The notes under the pieces: generated by a model
What the model was told of the DNA's origin: nothing
Seen by the model: the letters and a program-made list of their open reading frames with translations, nothing else
The model's database searches: none
Part shown: positions 6,890 through 13,955 of the stretch, in pieces
Layout: each line of letters starts with the position of its first letter
Numbering within the stretch: position 1 is the stretch's first letter
Translations under genes and position numbers: made by a program
Assembly: GCA_002470695.1 (NCBI GenBank)
Contig: DKNM01000003.1
Location: 18,051 to 37,372, forward strand
Length of the DNA: 19,322 nt
Source of the DNA: Candidatus Neomicrothrix sp. UBA7388
Lineage (GTDB): Bacteria; Actinomycetota; Acidimicrobiia; Acidimicrobiales; Poriferisodalaceae
Reading direction: 5' to 3'

Positions 6890-8101
6890 CTAAATACTTC
6901 CCTTGGAGTCCGGATTGGGTTCCTTGGGAAGACCAAGGACACGTTCACCAAGAATATTTTTTTGAATTTCGTCCGTTCCGCCAGCTATAGATTGCGCCGG
7001 AGTTGAGACCAAGACTTCCGAAACTAACTCGTTCTCGCCGGCGCTAGCTCCGCTGAGCATTCCGTGGGCTCCAAGAATCGCTGAATGCGCTTCGGCGCTT
7101 TTTTCAGCCGTGACACTCATTTTTAGCTTCGCTATGGATCCCTCGGGCCCAGGGACGCGGCCGCTTGCTCTAGCGGCTTTCGCTCGCTGCGTGTCCCACA
7201 GAGCTGTCTGCTGGAGGCTTTCGACGGCGGCTGCTATTTGTCGAATGCGGGGGTCCTTAGCTTGGTTCATCCGCTTTGCTTGGGGAAACACAAGGCGGGG
7301 ACGGCCTGCACGCTGCGGGTACCAGCTATAGGTAGAGAAATAAGCCTCCGCTTCTTTTATGGCCGCCTCGATTATCGGGCTTGTGTTTGGAGGAAATTTT
7401 GGTCTCGGAGTGGCAACTGCACTGCGCTCGTGAGCAAGCGTAGTCAGGGCGACCCGCCACCCGTTTCCCGCTCCCGCGACCAAAGCGCTGTCAGAAACTC
7501 TAGCGTCATCAAAGAAAACCTCATTAAAGGATGAATGACCATTCATTTGGTGTAATGGACGCACTTCGATCCCTTTTTGCTGCATTGGGATTAAGAAAAA
7601 CGATATTCCGTTGTGCTTCGGTGCTGCGGAATCGGTACGCGCTAACAGGATTCCATAGTCAGCTTTGGCGGCGCCGGAGTTCCATACCTTTTGCCCGCTG
7701 ATTACCCATTCGTCGCCGTCCTTCACAGCGCGCGTGGTTAGTCCGGCTAGGTCGGAGCCAGCTCCAGGTTCGCTAAACAGCTGGCACCATTTGTGTTCTC
7801 CGGTCAAGATCGGAAGAAGGTATGTTTCCTTTTGGTGGTCATCGGCCCACTCCAAAAGAGTTGGCGCCACTAAGTACATGCTCACGCCGGAGGCGAGCCC
7901 GACAGCGCCTGCGTCTAGAAGAATCTGTTTTGCTTGGGCATCTGCCATCGGCGGAAGGCCCTTGCCAAACCACGCTTCAGGCCACGAGGGATTTCCCCAC
8001 CCGCTGTTTGCGAGCAGTGTACGCCAGTTGGACAGATCAGAATCTGGGTCCCAATTGGCGTCGACCCACTCACGCATCTCTGCGACATCTAACTTCTTCA
8101 A
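6890..8101 (-). CDS. Acyl-CoA dehydrogenase (flavoprotein)
   Basis: A protein of about 403 residues, normal for FAD-dependent acyl-CoA dehydrogenases that insert a 2,3-double bond into acyl-CoA. Recognisable are the middle-domain motif CQLFSEPGAGSDLA (106-119), the VWNSGAAKADYGILLART segment, and the C-terminal AGGTDEIQKNILGERVLG that contacts FAD. The N-terminus (MREWVDANWDPDSD) is the compact form common in actinobacteria. The start is taken as TTG 8101, overlapping the nitroreductase stop as TTGA, which would couple translation; ATG 8077 is an equally possible start. A longer frame reaching 8344 is only read-through of the nitroreductase gene in another phase. It is followed by the cupin after 37 bases. 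Confidence 0.9.
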   Translation of the reverse strand: MKKLDVAEMREWVDANWDPDSDLSNWRTLLANSGWGNPSWPEAWFGKGLPPMADAQAKQILLDAGAVGLASGVSMYLVAPTLLEWADDHQKETYLLPILTGEHKWCQLFSEPGAGSDLAGLTTRAVKDGDEWVISGQKVWNSGAAKADYGILLARTDSAAPKHNGISFFLIPMQQKGIEVRPLHQMNGHSSFNEVFFDDARVSDSALVAGAGNGWRVALTTLAHERSAVATPRPKFPPNTSPIIEAAIKEAEAYFSTYSWYPQRAGRPRLVFPQAKRMNQAKDPRIRQIAAAVESLQQTALWDTQRAKAARASGRVPGPEGSIAKLKMSVTAEKSAEAHSAILGAHGMLSGASAGENELVSEVLVSTPAQSIAGGTDEIQKNILGERVLGLPKEPNPDSKGSI

Positions 8102-8757
8102 TGTCGCCAGCCGTTCATGTGAATAAAGTCGCTCGACGGCTTTCTGCGTCCCGCCTTGAAATCGGTTCCTTTGGTGTAGGCGACCGGACTGAGGGCAACT
8201 TGTTGAACCGTGTCGAATGGTATGCCAAGTACCTCCGCTACGTCCGCCTCTCGCCGAAGATGGACTGTCGTCCAGCACGTTCCGAGCCCACGATTGCGCG
8301 CTGCCAACATAAAACTCCAAGCTGCTTGGATCACGGAACCCCACTTCAGTGATTGTGTAACAGCGTCGGCTCCATCCAACCGGCCACTAATGCACGGAAG
8401 AAAAATTGCCGGTACCTCGGGAAAATTCTCCGCTAGATGACGCGCTGAGTTCATCATCTTTAACCAAGCTGCTTCGTCGCCTTTTGAGCCTTGTTGCTTT
8501 GAAGAAGAGTCAAGATAGTTGTCTGTAATCATTGAGGTCCAAACCTCTTTGTATATCAAACCGACTTCCCTGCACTGATTCCGATCGTTCGATATTACGA
8601 AATGCCAATCTTGTCGAAGCGAGCCCGTTGGCGCCTGCAATGCTATCTCTAGGCATTGTCGGAGTATTTCCTCGCCTACCTCTCTTTGAAGGTCTAGTCG
8701 TAGACGCACAGACCTAGTTGTGCTTAGTACTTCATCTGCGCTGAGTTCCAATGTCAT
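8098..8757 (-). CDS. Nitroreductase family FMN oxidoreductase
   Basis: A 219-residue nitroreductase-fold protein. Near the N-terminus TTRSVR (13-18) is the FMN phosphate-binding segment, APTGSLRQDWHF (42-53) the second flavin-contact motif, and GLGTCWTT near 160 the conserved C-terminal loop. Members reduce nitro groups, quinones, enones or flavin with NAD(P)H. ATG at 8757 has an excellent AGGAGGGG ribosome site. It lies 18 bases behind the MaoC gene and its stop overlaps the acyl-CoA dehydrogenase start. In a catabolic operon it might serve as an enoyl or quinone reductase; the electron acceptor is unknown. Confidence 0.85.
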   Translation of the reverse strand: MTLELSADEVLSTTRSVRLRLDLQREVGEEILRQCLEIALQAPTGSLRQDWHFVISNDRNQCREVGLIYKEVWTSMITDNYLDSSSKQQGSKGDEAAWLKMMNSARHLAENFPEVPAIFLPCISGRLDGADAVTQSLKWGSVIQAAWSFMLAARNRGLGTCWTTVHLRREADVAEVLGIPFDTVQQVALSPVAYTKGTDFKAGRRKPSSDFIHMNGWRH

Positions 8758-8775
8758 GAATTCCCCCTCCTGAAA

Positions 8776-9192
8776 TTACTCCAGGAGCTGGACGACAGCG
8801 GTGCCAATTACGCCGGTGCGACCATCTTCGGCAATTATGGCGAGATCAAGCTCAACCAAATTGGACTCATCGTCGGTGTCTGTCACCGCACCGGTCATCG
8901 TGATTTGGGAGTCGACCAGCAGAGAACCTCTAAAAACAGTGTCAATCGAGCGTATTGAGGAACCGGGGGCCCATTTGTGGATCATGGCCGCAAGAAGCCC
9001 TTGGCTCATAATTCCGGGCACTATCGCTCCTGGAAAGCCTTCTTTCTGTGCTGCCTCGTGATCCAAGAATCGATCGAAGATGTGGCTTGCGGCCTTACAA
9101 AACGCCGTTACAGAAGAAAGTGAAACGTCTGGAACTTCTTCAGGTAAGTCGTCGCCGATTTCAACTTCGGAAAACTTGAGACCTTCTGTCAT
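8776..9192 (-). CDS. MaoC-like dehydratase/enoyl-CoA hydratase subunit
   Basis: A 138-residue single hotdog protein of the MaoC class. The signature region reads FDRFLDHEAA followed by GFPGAIVPGIMSQG. D40 and H45 are five residues apart and could form the Asp-His dyad that hydrates a trans-2-enoyl-CoA, as in the ChsH1-type subunit of steroid side-chain hydratases. It starts two bases after the stop of the preceding FAS1-like dehydratase, so the pair most likely forms a heteromer. The acyl substrate is unknown. Confidence 0.8.
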   Translation of the reverse strand: MTEGLKFSEVEIGDDLPEEVPDVSLSSVTAFCKAASHIFDRFLDHEAAQKEGFPGAIVPGIMSQGLLAAMIHKWAPGSSIRSIDTVFRGSLLVDSQITMTGAVTDTDDESNLVELDLAIIAEDGRTGVIGTAVVQLLE

Positions 9193-9194
9193 TA

Positions 9195-9650
9195 CTAATC
9201 CGCCTTTTTGATCATCTTCCAGTCAACAGTGGAAACCAAGGTGTCGGATTGGTTCCGAAACTCCATGCGTTGGACAATGAAAATCATGGTCCCGCTACGG
9301 CCAGTCTTATCGAAAATATCGGCGATAGTCGTAGTCGCAGTAAGGGTGTCGCCCGCACGAATTGCCGCATGCGCGTCCACTCGTTTCCCTCCATCGATGC
9401 CAAAGCCGCCACCGATTTGGGGAAAGTTCTCCGGAAATAGCCGTCCGGACATGCAGTGGGTGGTGAATCCAGGGTGTGCTTGGAAATCCTCATGCTCAGG
9501 GTCAATGAACCGAGGATCCACTTCACCGCATGCTTGGGCCCACGCCAACATTTGAGTCGTGTCCATTTCGAACGTAGCCCAATCGAACTCGACACCTATC
9601 CACCTGTCGCGGAGCTCGTTGAGATCGAGCCCGTTGCTACTCGTCGACAT
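9195..9650 (-). CDS. FAS1-like/MaoC N-terminal dehydratase subunit
   Basis: A 151-residue hotdog-fold protein with the FAS1-like dehydratase pattern: MLAWAQACGEVDPRFIDPEH, then the PENFPQIG stretch, DAHAAIRAGDTLTATTTIADI, and IVQRMEF with VSTVDWKMI near the C-terminus. Such proteins pair with a MaoC-type partner, here the gene two bases downstream. The dyad His of catalytic hydratases is not evident at the expected site, fitting a structural or substrate-binding subunit. ATG 9650 has an AAAGGA ribosome site. It is the first gene of the eight-gene minus-strand run and divergent from the ADP-ribosylglycohydrolase gene. Confidence 0.8.
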   Translation of the reverse strand: MSTSSNGLDLNELRDRWIGVEFDWATFEMDTTQMLAWAQACGEVDPRFIDPEHEDFQAHPGFTTHCMSGRLFPENFPQIGGGFGIDGGKRVDAHAAIRAGDTLTATTTIADIFDKTGRSGTMIFIVQRMEFRNQSDTLVSTVDWKMIKKAD

Positions 9651-9754
9651 TGATTCCTTTCACACGGACGTGACACCCTAGAACTTGGGCGCAATGTGCG
9701 TTGTGACGGTAACACGACGCGCTAAGTTTGTCGGATTTAGAGATTGATTCTTTT
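9651..9754. promoter_or_regulatory. Divergent intergenic region with imperfect inverted repeat
   Basis: This gap of 104 bases lies between the start codons of the dehydratase operon (-) and the ADP-ribosylglycohydrolase gene (+). CGTTGTG (9699-9705) and CACGACG (9713-9719) form an inverted repeat with a single mismatch around a 7-base centre ACGGTAA, a size typical of dimeric repressor operators. Promoter boxes could not be assigned with confidence. No regulator gene is adjacent. Confidence 0.35.
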
Positions 9755-10813
9755 ATGGGAAAACGTACTACCGACATAATCCGCGACCGAATCTCCTCAG
9801 CGTGGGTAGGTCGCGTCAGCGGCTGCATGTTAGGCAAGCCCGTGGAAATGCTTTCTATCAAACATGGTGTCACACGGCTTCAGCGCTATCTGGTGGATGT
9901 GAACGCGATGCCTTTGCGTGAGTACATTCCATTTCGACTTGACGTTGACGACGCTGTTGAACATGAAGGCGCTTGTATCGAAGAAATGAGTCACTCGATT
10001 CCTGACGATGACATCAATTACACGGTCCTGTCGCTTCTTCTTGTTGAAGAATTTGGACACAAATTTACTACCGCCGACGTTGGGCGAATGTGGCTGCGCT
10101 ATCTACCGGGATCCATGGTCTTCACCGCTGAGCGCGAGGCTTATGTCAAGCTCTTAGCCGAAGCAGGAATGCGCTTTCCCACGGGAGCTGACTCTGCGGT
10201 AAATATCGCCGAGTGTAGTGACAATCAGTTTAATGACTGGATTGGGGCGCAGATTCGCGTTGATTTATATGGTTGGATTAATCCGGGCGACCCTTCTGCT
10301 GCAGCGGATATGGCTAGAAGGGATGCTGAACTTAGTCATCGGGGTGAGGGCGTGTATGGCGCCATGGTGATCGCAGCAGCTGGCGCATCGATTCTCGGCG
10401 GTGAGGACCCTGTGCGAGCCTTAGAGATCGCAGTTGAACAGATTCCTGCGAATGCCGATTGCGCAACAGCTGTTGAAGCTGGTCTTGCGACTGCTTCTTC
10501 ACCAACACCCGAACGCATTCGTGAGCTTTATGGTGACCTATCGCCTGTCCACACAGTTAACAATCTTGCACTCGTTGCTTGGGCGTTAGCGCGTAACGTG
10601 ACCGACTTTGCGGGTGCTATTGGAGATGTCGTGTCAGCAGGCTGGGACACAGACTGCAACGGAGCTACGGTCGGTGGTTTGTGGGGGTTGACTGGTGAGG
10701 TGCCAAAGGAGTGGGGAACCAGATGGAACCATTCTGTCCACACGAGTCTTTCGGGAATGGGTCCTCTGACGGTAGAGGACTTAACTGATCGTACGCTTGC
10801 CCTTTTGGCCTAG
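9755..10813 (+). CDS. ADP-ribosylglycohydrolase (DraG-like) family protein
   Basis: A 352-residue protein of the DraG/ADP-ribosylglycohydrolase fold. The N-terminal helix reads VGRVSGCMLGKPVE; the first metal-site motif has the form DDDINYT instead of the classic TDDT; a mid-protein LSHRGEGVYGAM segment and the C-terminal metal motif GWDTDCNGATVGGLWG (classic: GDTD) are present. This is the subgroup with DDDINYT and NPGDP motifs, often found near nucleoside or sugar genes. Family members remove ADP-ribose from proteins or small molecules using two magnesium ions; the true substrate of this subgroup is not known to me. ATG 9755 is preferred to TTG 9728 because neither has a good ribosome site and the ATG leaves the usual short leader. 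Its TAG stop shares a CTAG with that of the convergent PHP gene. Confidence 0.85.
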   Translation: MGKRTTDIIRDRISSAWVGRVSGCMLGKPVEMLSIKHGVTRLQRYLVDVNAMPLREYIPFRLDVDDAVEHEGACIEEMSHSIPDDDINYTVLSLLLVEEFGHKFTTADVGRMWLRYLPGSMVFTAEREAYVKLLAEAGMRFPTGADSAVNIAECSDNQFNDWIGAQIRVDLYGWINPGDPSAAADMARRDAELSHRGEGVYGAMVIAAAGASILGGEDPVRALEIAVEQIPANADCATAVEAGLATASSPTPERIRELYGDLSPVHTVNNLALVAWALARNVTDFAGAIGDVVSAGWDTDCNGATVGGLWGLTGEVPKEWGTRWNHSVHTSLSGMGPLTVEDLTDRTLALLA

Positions 10814-11454
10814 GAACTAATTTGCTCTTTCATTGAAATAGCGGAAAAGTCACCGGCTTTTAGCGCACCGACGAGTTGACCGATATCGTCAATCCTCTGG
10901 TTGGGAAAATTAGTTGCGCAATAACCAATGCGGCTGACGACGTGACTGTCGCTTCCTCCGAAACCTCGATAGCCCAAGGTTTCCGCCATGTTTGACGAAA
11001 GTTCATCCTCGCCTGGTATGGAGCCACCGTTGAGTGTTTCAACGGTGTGGACCCCTTGGATGGGTCCCTTCTCCTCATAGTGGGCGAAGAGTCCGACGCG
11101 TTTTCGACCGGGGTGGCAAGGAGCGGCAAAGGCTCCAGCCTTGCTGCTTTCCTCAAGTACCATCTCGATCGGCAAGCGAACGTTGGTGAAATCAAAGGCG
11201 TTTAAAAGGTCATCGTTGACGCCGAACACCAGGACGTGTCCATAGTCAGTTTCGACCTCGCTTGCCTTCATGATTGTCAAACCGTACGCATCCTCAAGAG
11301 GGCGATAGTCGGATTGGTCATCGAATTGGCGATGCTCGGTCAAAACAAAGCCATCGAGAGGCAGCTCTTTTTTTTGGATCCATTTACAGTAATTCTCGAC
11401 CTTTGCGCGACCGTCGTCTGATTTAACTGAATGGGTGTGAAGATCTAGAATCAT
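10810..11454 (-). CDS. PHP-domain metal-dependent phosphoesterase
   Basis: A 214-residue polymerase-and-histidinol-phosphatase (PHP) domain protein. Metal ligands seen in order are DLHTH (H6, H8), LTEH (H41), KASEVET, APCHPGR and the late GSDSH motif. Family members hydrolyse phosphoesters such as sugar or nucleotide phosphates. ATG 11454 is chosen because the protein then begins directly with the metal motif (MILDLHTHS); a longer frame to 11502 would overlap the DUF35 gene. It starts seven bases after the DUF35 stop, so the two are probably cotranscribed. The substrate is unknown. Confidence 0.85.
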   Translation of the reverse strand: MILDLHTHSVKSDDGRAKVENYCKWIQKKELPLDGFVLTEHRQFDDQSDYRPLEDAYGLTIMKASEVETDYGHVLVFGVNDDLLNAFDFTNVRLPIEMVLEESSKAGAFAAPCHPGRKRVGLFAHYEEKGPIQGVHTVETLNGGSIPGEDELSSNMAETLGYRGFGGSDSHVVSRIGYCATNFPNQRIDDIGQLVGALKAGDFSAISMKEQISS

Positions 11455-11461
11455 GCGGATA

Positions 11462-11908
11462 TCAGCAAAGGTGAAAGACAGGTACAGCGAACGCCTCTTC
11501 ATCGGTTCGTTCCTGCGCTACGAATGCAGCCCTGACACTGGAGCCAATCGCCACCGAATCGGGGTCGCACTCGGTGATGGCGCTGAGAATACGTGGCCCT
11601 TCGGCTAGCCGGATATAGGCCATGATGTAGGGACAGACGTCGACGAAACCCTTGGCTTGATTTTGCTCTGTGACCGTAAAGCTATGAACGGTGCCCTCAC
11701 CGCTAGCGACGAAGTGCACTAAGCCTTCATCGGAGAGACAGTCGACACAAAGGCCTCGTGGTTTGTGCTGGACAGCGCTGCATTCGGTACACCACTGCAG
11801 GACCAGTTCGCCCCTGCCGGCCCCTTCCCAAAAACCTCGCGTTTCCCATGAAGCATGGGGCTGAGCATTTGGCGGTGGAAAGGAGGCGGAGTCGGGCTTA
11901 ACGACCAT
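11462..11908 (-). CDS. DUF35 OB-fold/zinc-ribbon protein (thiolase partner)
   Basis: A 148-residue protein with an N-terminal helix (WETRGFWEGA), a rubredoxin-like zinc ribbon with C40, C43, C54 and C57, and a C-terminal OB fold (GEGTVHSFTVTEQNQ, PYIMAYIRLAEGPRIL). DUF35 proteins form complexes with thiolase-like lipid-transfer proteins (as in ChsH2-Ltp2) and with MaoC hydratases, presenting acyl-CoA. A Cys-less thiolase lies two genes upstream on the same strand, which fits such a partnership. ATG 11908. The mycothiol-isomerase-like gene ends 101 bases upstream, leaving room for a separate promoter. Confidence 0.85.
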   Translation of the reverse strand: MVVKPDSASFPPPNAQPHASWETRGFWEGAGRGELVLQWCTECSAVQHKPRGLCVDCLSDEGLVHFVASGEGTVHSFTVTEQNQAKGFVDVCPYIMAYIRLAEGPRILSAITECDPDSVAIGSSVRAAFVAQERTDEEAFAVPVFHLC

Positions 11909-12009
11909 GATGGGACGTTACCGGATCTGAAAGGTGTAGGGATGGAATCGACAAGACTTATCGCGACCCTTCACTCGTGTCGCCTAGAAAGGTTGGTGGA
12001 ACCCGATTA

Positions 12010-12723
12010 TCAAAATGTTGGCTCAACAAGAGATTCTTTAGGCCAAGAAGCTCTTCCTCTAGCTCCACCCGTGACTGGACCACCGAGACCGATGTCGAGA
12101 TATGGTTCCGGATCAGACGACCACTGATAACTAGTTATTTGTGCGGCACTGCGACGCCCGTTAAGCATCCTAAATAACTCGTATTCAGAGATCCGGAGTG
12201 TTACCTGTGGATCCTCGCCTATCTGCAATTTGGGGCCATTTCGAAGTTCAACAACGAGGGGCGGAGCATTTTTCTGGGTCAAGTGCTGCCTCCAGACGGC
12301 GAAGCTCCCCTTTGTGGCAACGGTCAATGCATCCTGCGGCAACATTGTTTCGGGCGCAAGCACCGCTCTTAGGTCAGCCTCGTGCACCGCTGCGTCGCCG
12401 AAAGCAAATCGCACAGGATCTCCCATGTCGACCTGATCCGGCAGATCTGCCATCTGGGTTATGGCGCGTCGCCAGAGATCCGCTATTTGATCAAGTTCTA
12501 GATGCGATAAGCGTTTCACGCCCTCGTCTGTCCATTTTCGCGTCCCGTAACCGGTAAGGCGCCCTTCGGCCCAATCTTCAGCTACTGCACAAACGTGCCG
12601 AAGTAGGTCCAAGGCACACCATTCAGGGCAACTGGGTACACCCGCAGCTGGATCGGTTCGCACCAGTTCTATGAGTCGACTGCTGACTCCCTGGTACAAC
12701 TGCAGCACTTGGGCGTCCGCCAT
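12010..12723 (-). CDS. Mycothiol-dependent maleylpyruvate isomerase-like (DinB/MDMPI) protein
   Basis: A 237-residue protein of the actinobacterial TIGR03083 type. The N-terminal DinB-like four-helix bundle carries CPEW (32-35) and H43 in LLRHVCAVAEDW; a second metal-site region reads GDAAVHEADLR (H114, with D110 in place of the usual Glu). The C-terminal part (about 140-237) is the smaller SCP2-like domain. The prototype uses mycothiol to isomerise maleylpyruvate, but most members have unknown thiol-linked roles. ATG 12723 has an ideal GGGAGGAA ribosome site, preferred to the longer GTG/ATG frame from 12753. It supports the actinobacterial assignment. It sits between the thiolase-like gene and the DUF35 gene. 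Confidence 0.8.
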   Translation of the reverse strand: MADAQVLQLYQGVSSRLIELVRTDPAAGVPSCPEWCALDLLRHVCAVAEDWAEGRLTGYGTRKWTDEGVKRLSHLELDQIADLWRRAITQMADLPDQVDMGDPVRFAFGDAAVHEADLRAVLAPETMLPQDALTVATKGSFAVWRQHLTQKNAPPLVVELRNGPKLQIGEDPQVTLRISEYELFRMLNGRRSAAQITSYQWSSDPEPYLDIGLGGPVTGGARGRASWPKESLVEPTF

Positions 12724-12782
12724 TGAAGAATTCCTCCCAGGATGTGATTTCAAAGATCGATGTGCAAGCTATGAGCGAGGCA

Positions 12783-13955
12783 TTAGCGGTCTATGCCGAG
12801 AATCAAAGTAGCGCCACTATGTTTGTCGCCGATTGTCCCGCCGGTCCCGTGGGCTAATGCAATCTCCGCGCCCGAAACTTGCCTGGCTTCGCACTCATTT
12901 CGGAGTTGTTTTACTGCCTCGATGACAAGGAATATTCCGCGCATTCCCGGATGGTTTGATGACATTCCGCCCCCATCGGGGTTCACGGGTAACTTGCTGC
13001 CTAAGGCAATGCCCGCATTACTTACAAAGTCGCCGCCTTCACCCGGCTCACAAAAACCGAGGTTTTCGAGCGTCGCCAGAACAGTGATGGTGAATGAGTC
13101 GTAGATCATGGCGAGATCGATGTCTTCGCGGGACACGCCGGCTTGACCGAAGGCGACTTCGCCTGATTGTTTAGCCGCGATGGTTAGAAGATCGTTGTAT
13201 CCGGTCCCTTGATGTTGAACCGCTTCACTTGATCCAAGTATAGAAACCGGGGTTTTGCGTAAATCGCGGGCACGCTCAGCTGATGTAACTACGATTGCCC
13301 CTCCGCCATCGCTGATGATGCAACAGTCCAATAGATGCAGTGGGCGTGAGATCATCCGGCTACTGAGGACATCATCGATTGAGATTGGTGTCCGCATTTT
13401 TGCTAAGGGGTTAAGGGCTGCGTGCTTGCGCATAGTGACTGCAATTTCAGCAAGTTGCTCACTGGTAGTGCCGAAGGTTTCCATGTGTAGCTTGGCGTAC
13501 ATGGCGTAGCTTCCAACGGTCGTCATTCCGTAAGGTGTCGAGAACGCAACGTCCGGGTTCTTGGAACCACCCGAGCCACCTGTTCCAATAGCCATCGAAT
13601 TCGAAGCGGCGGTCGATCCATAGAGCACAAGGGCGACGTTGCAAAGGCCAGCGTTAATGGCGGCCGCAGCGTGAGAGACGTGAGCGACGAAAGACGAACC
13701 GCCGATATTCGTTCCGTCAAGATAATCCGGGTACAGGTCGAGATATTCCGCAAGATCCACTATTCCCATGAGACCCATTGACATGGAGGCGCCAAATAAC
13801 CCGTCAACGTCGTTACGCGTTAAACCGGCGTCGTCTAGCGCCCCCTTCGCTGACTCGGCCATTATCTGAAATTCGGTTTTATTAGGCGAAAATCGGCTTG
13901 GGTGTTCGTAGACGCCGGCGATGGCCACATTTTGCGGGAACCCATTCTGAACCAT
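12783..13955 (-). CDS. Thiolase-like lipid-transfer protein (Ltp/SCP-x type), catalytic Cys absent
   Basis: A 390-residue thiolase-fold protein. The loop where biosynthetic and degradative thiolases carry the nucleophilic Cys reads NIGGSSFVAHVSHAAAA (residues 83-99), with Ser at 87-88 and no Cys. The NPDGGGMSSNHPGMRG motif with its His and the C-terminal HGTGGTIGDKHSGATLIL remain. A YDSFTI segment near 290 is reminiscent of the Tyr-containing loop of retro-aldolase Ltp2. Such Cys-less thiolases often act as aldolases cleaving beta-hydroxyacyl-CoA, usually with a DUF35 partner; one is encoded nearby. The ATG overlaps the stop of the upstream alpha/beta-hydrolase-like gene (TAATG), implying coupled translation. 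Whether it cleaves, condenses or only binds acyl-CoA is unproven. Confidence 0.85.
   Translation of the reverse strand: MVQNGFPQNVAIAGVYEHPSRFSPNKTEFQIMAESAKGALDDAGLTRNDVDGLFGASMSMGLMGIVDLAEYLDLYPDYLDGTNIGGSSFVAHVSHAAAAINAGLCNVALVLYGSTAASNSMAIGTGGSGGSKNPDVAFSTPYGMTTVGSYAMYAKLHMETFGTTSEQLAEIAVTMRKHAALNPLAKMRTPISIDDVLSSRMISRPLHLLDCCIISDGGGAIVVTSAERARDLRKTPVSILGSSEAVQHQGTGYNDLLTIAAKQSGEVAFGQAGVSREDIDLAMIYDSFTITVLATLENLGFCEPGEGGDFVSNAGIALGSKLPVNPDGGGMSSNHPGMRGIFLVIEAVKQLRNECEARQVSGAEIALAHGTGGTIGDKHSGATLILGIDR

Noticed and set aside
6853..6951. Longer cupin start at 6951
   Set aside because: It would overlap the acyl-CoA dehydrogenase 3' end by 62 bases and adds no cupin sequence.
8102..8344. N-terminal extension of the acyl-CoA dehydrogenase up to 8344
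   Set aside because: It reads the nitroreductase coding region in another phase, is low-complexity, and exceeds the usual acyl-CoA dehydrogenase N-terminus.
7110..8440. Several + strand open frames across the acyl-CoA dehydrogenase and nitroreductase
   Set aside because: They are antisense shadows without recognisable domains.
11455..11502. Longer PHP start at 11502
   Set aside because: It overlaps the DUF35 gene, and the PHP fold begins with MILDLHTH at 11454.
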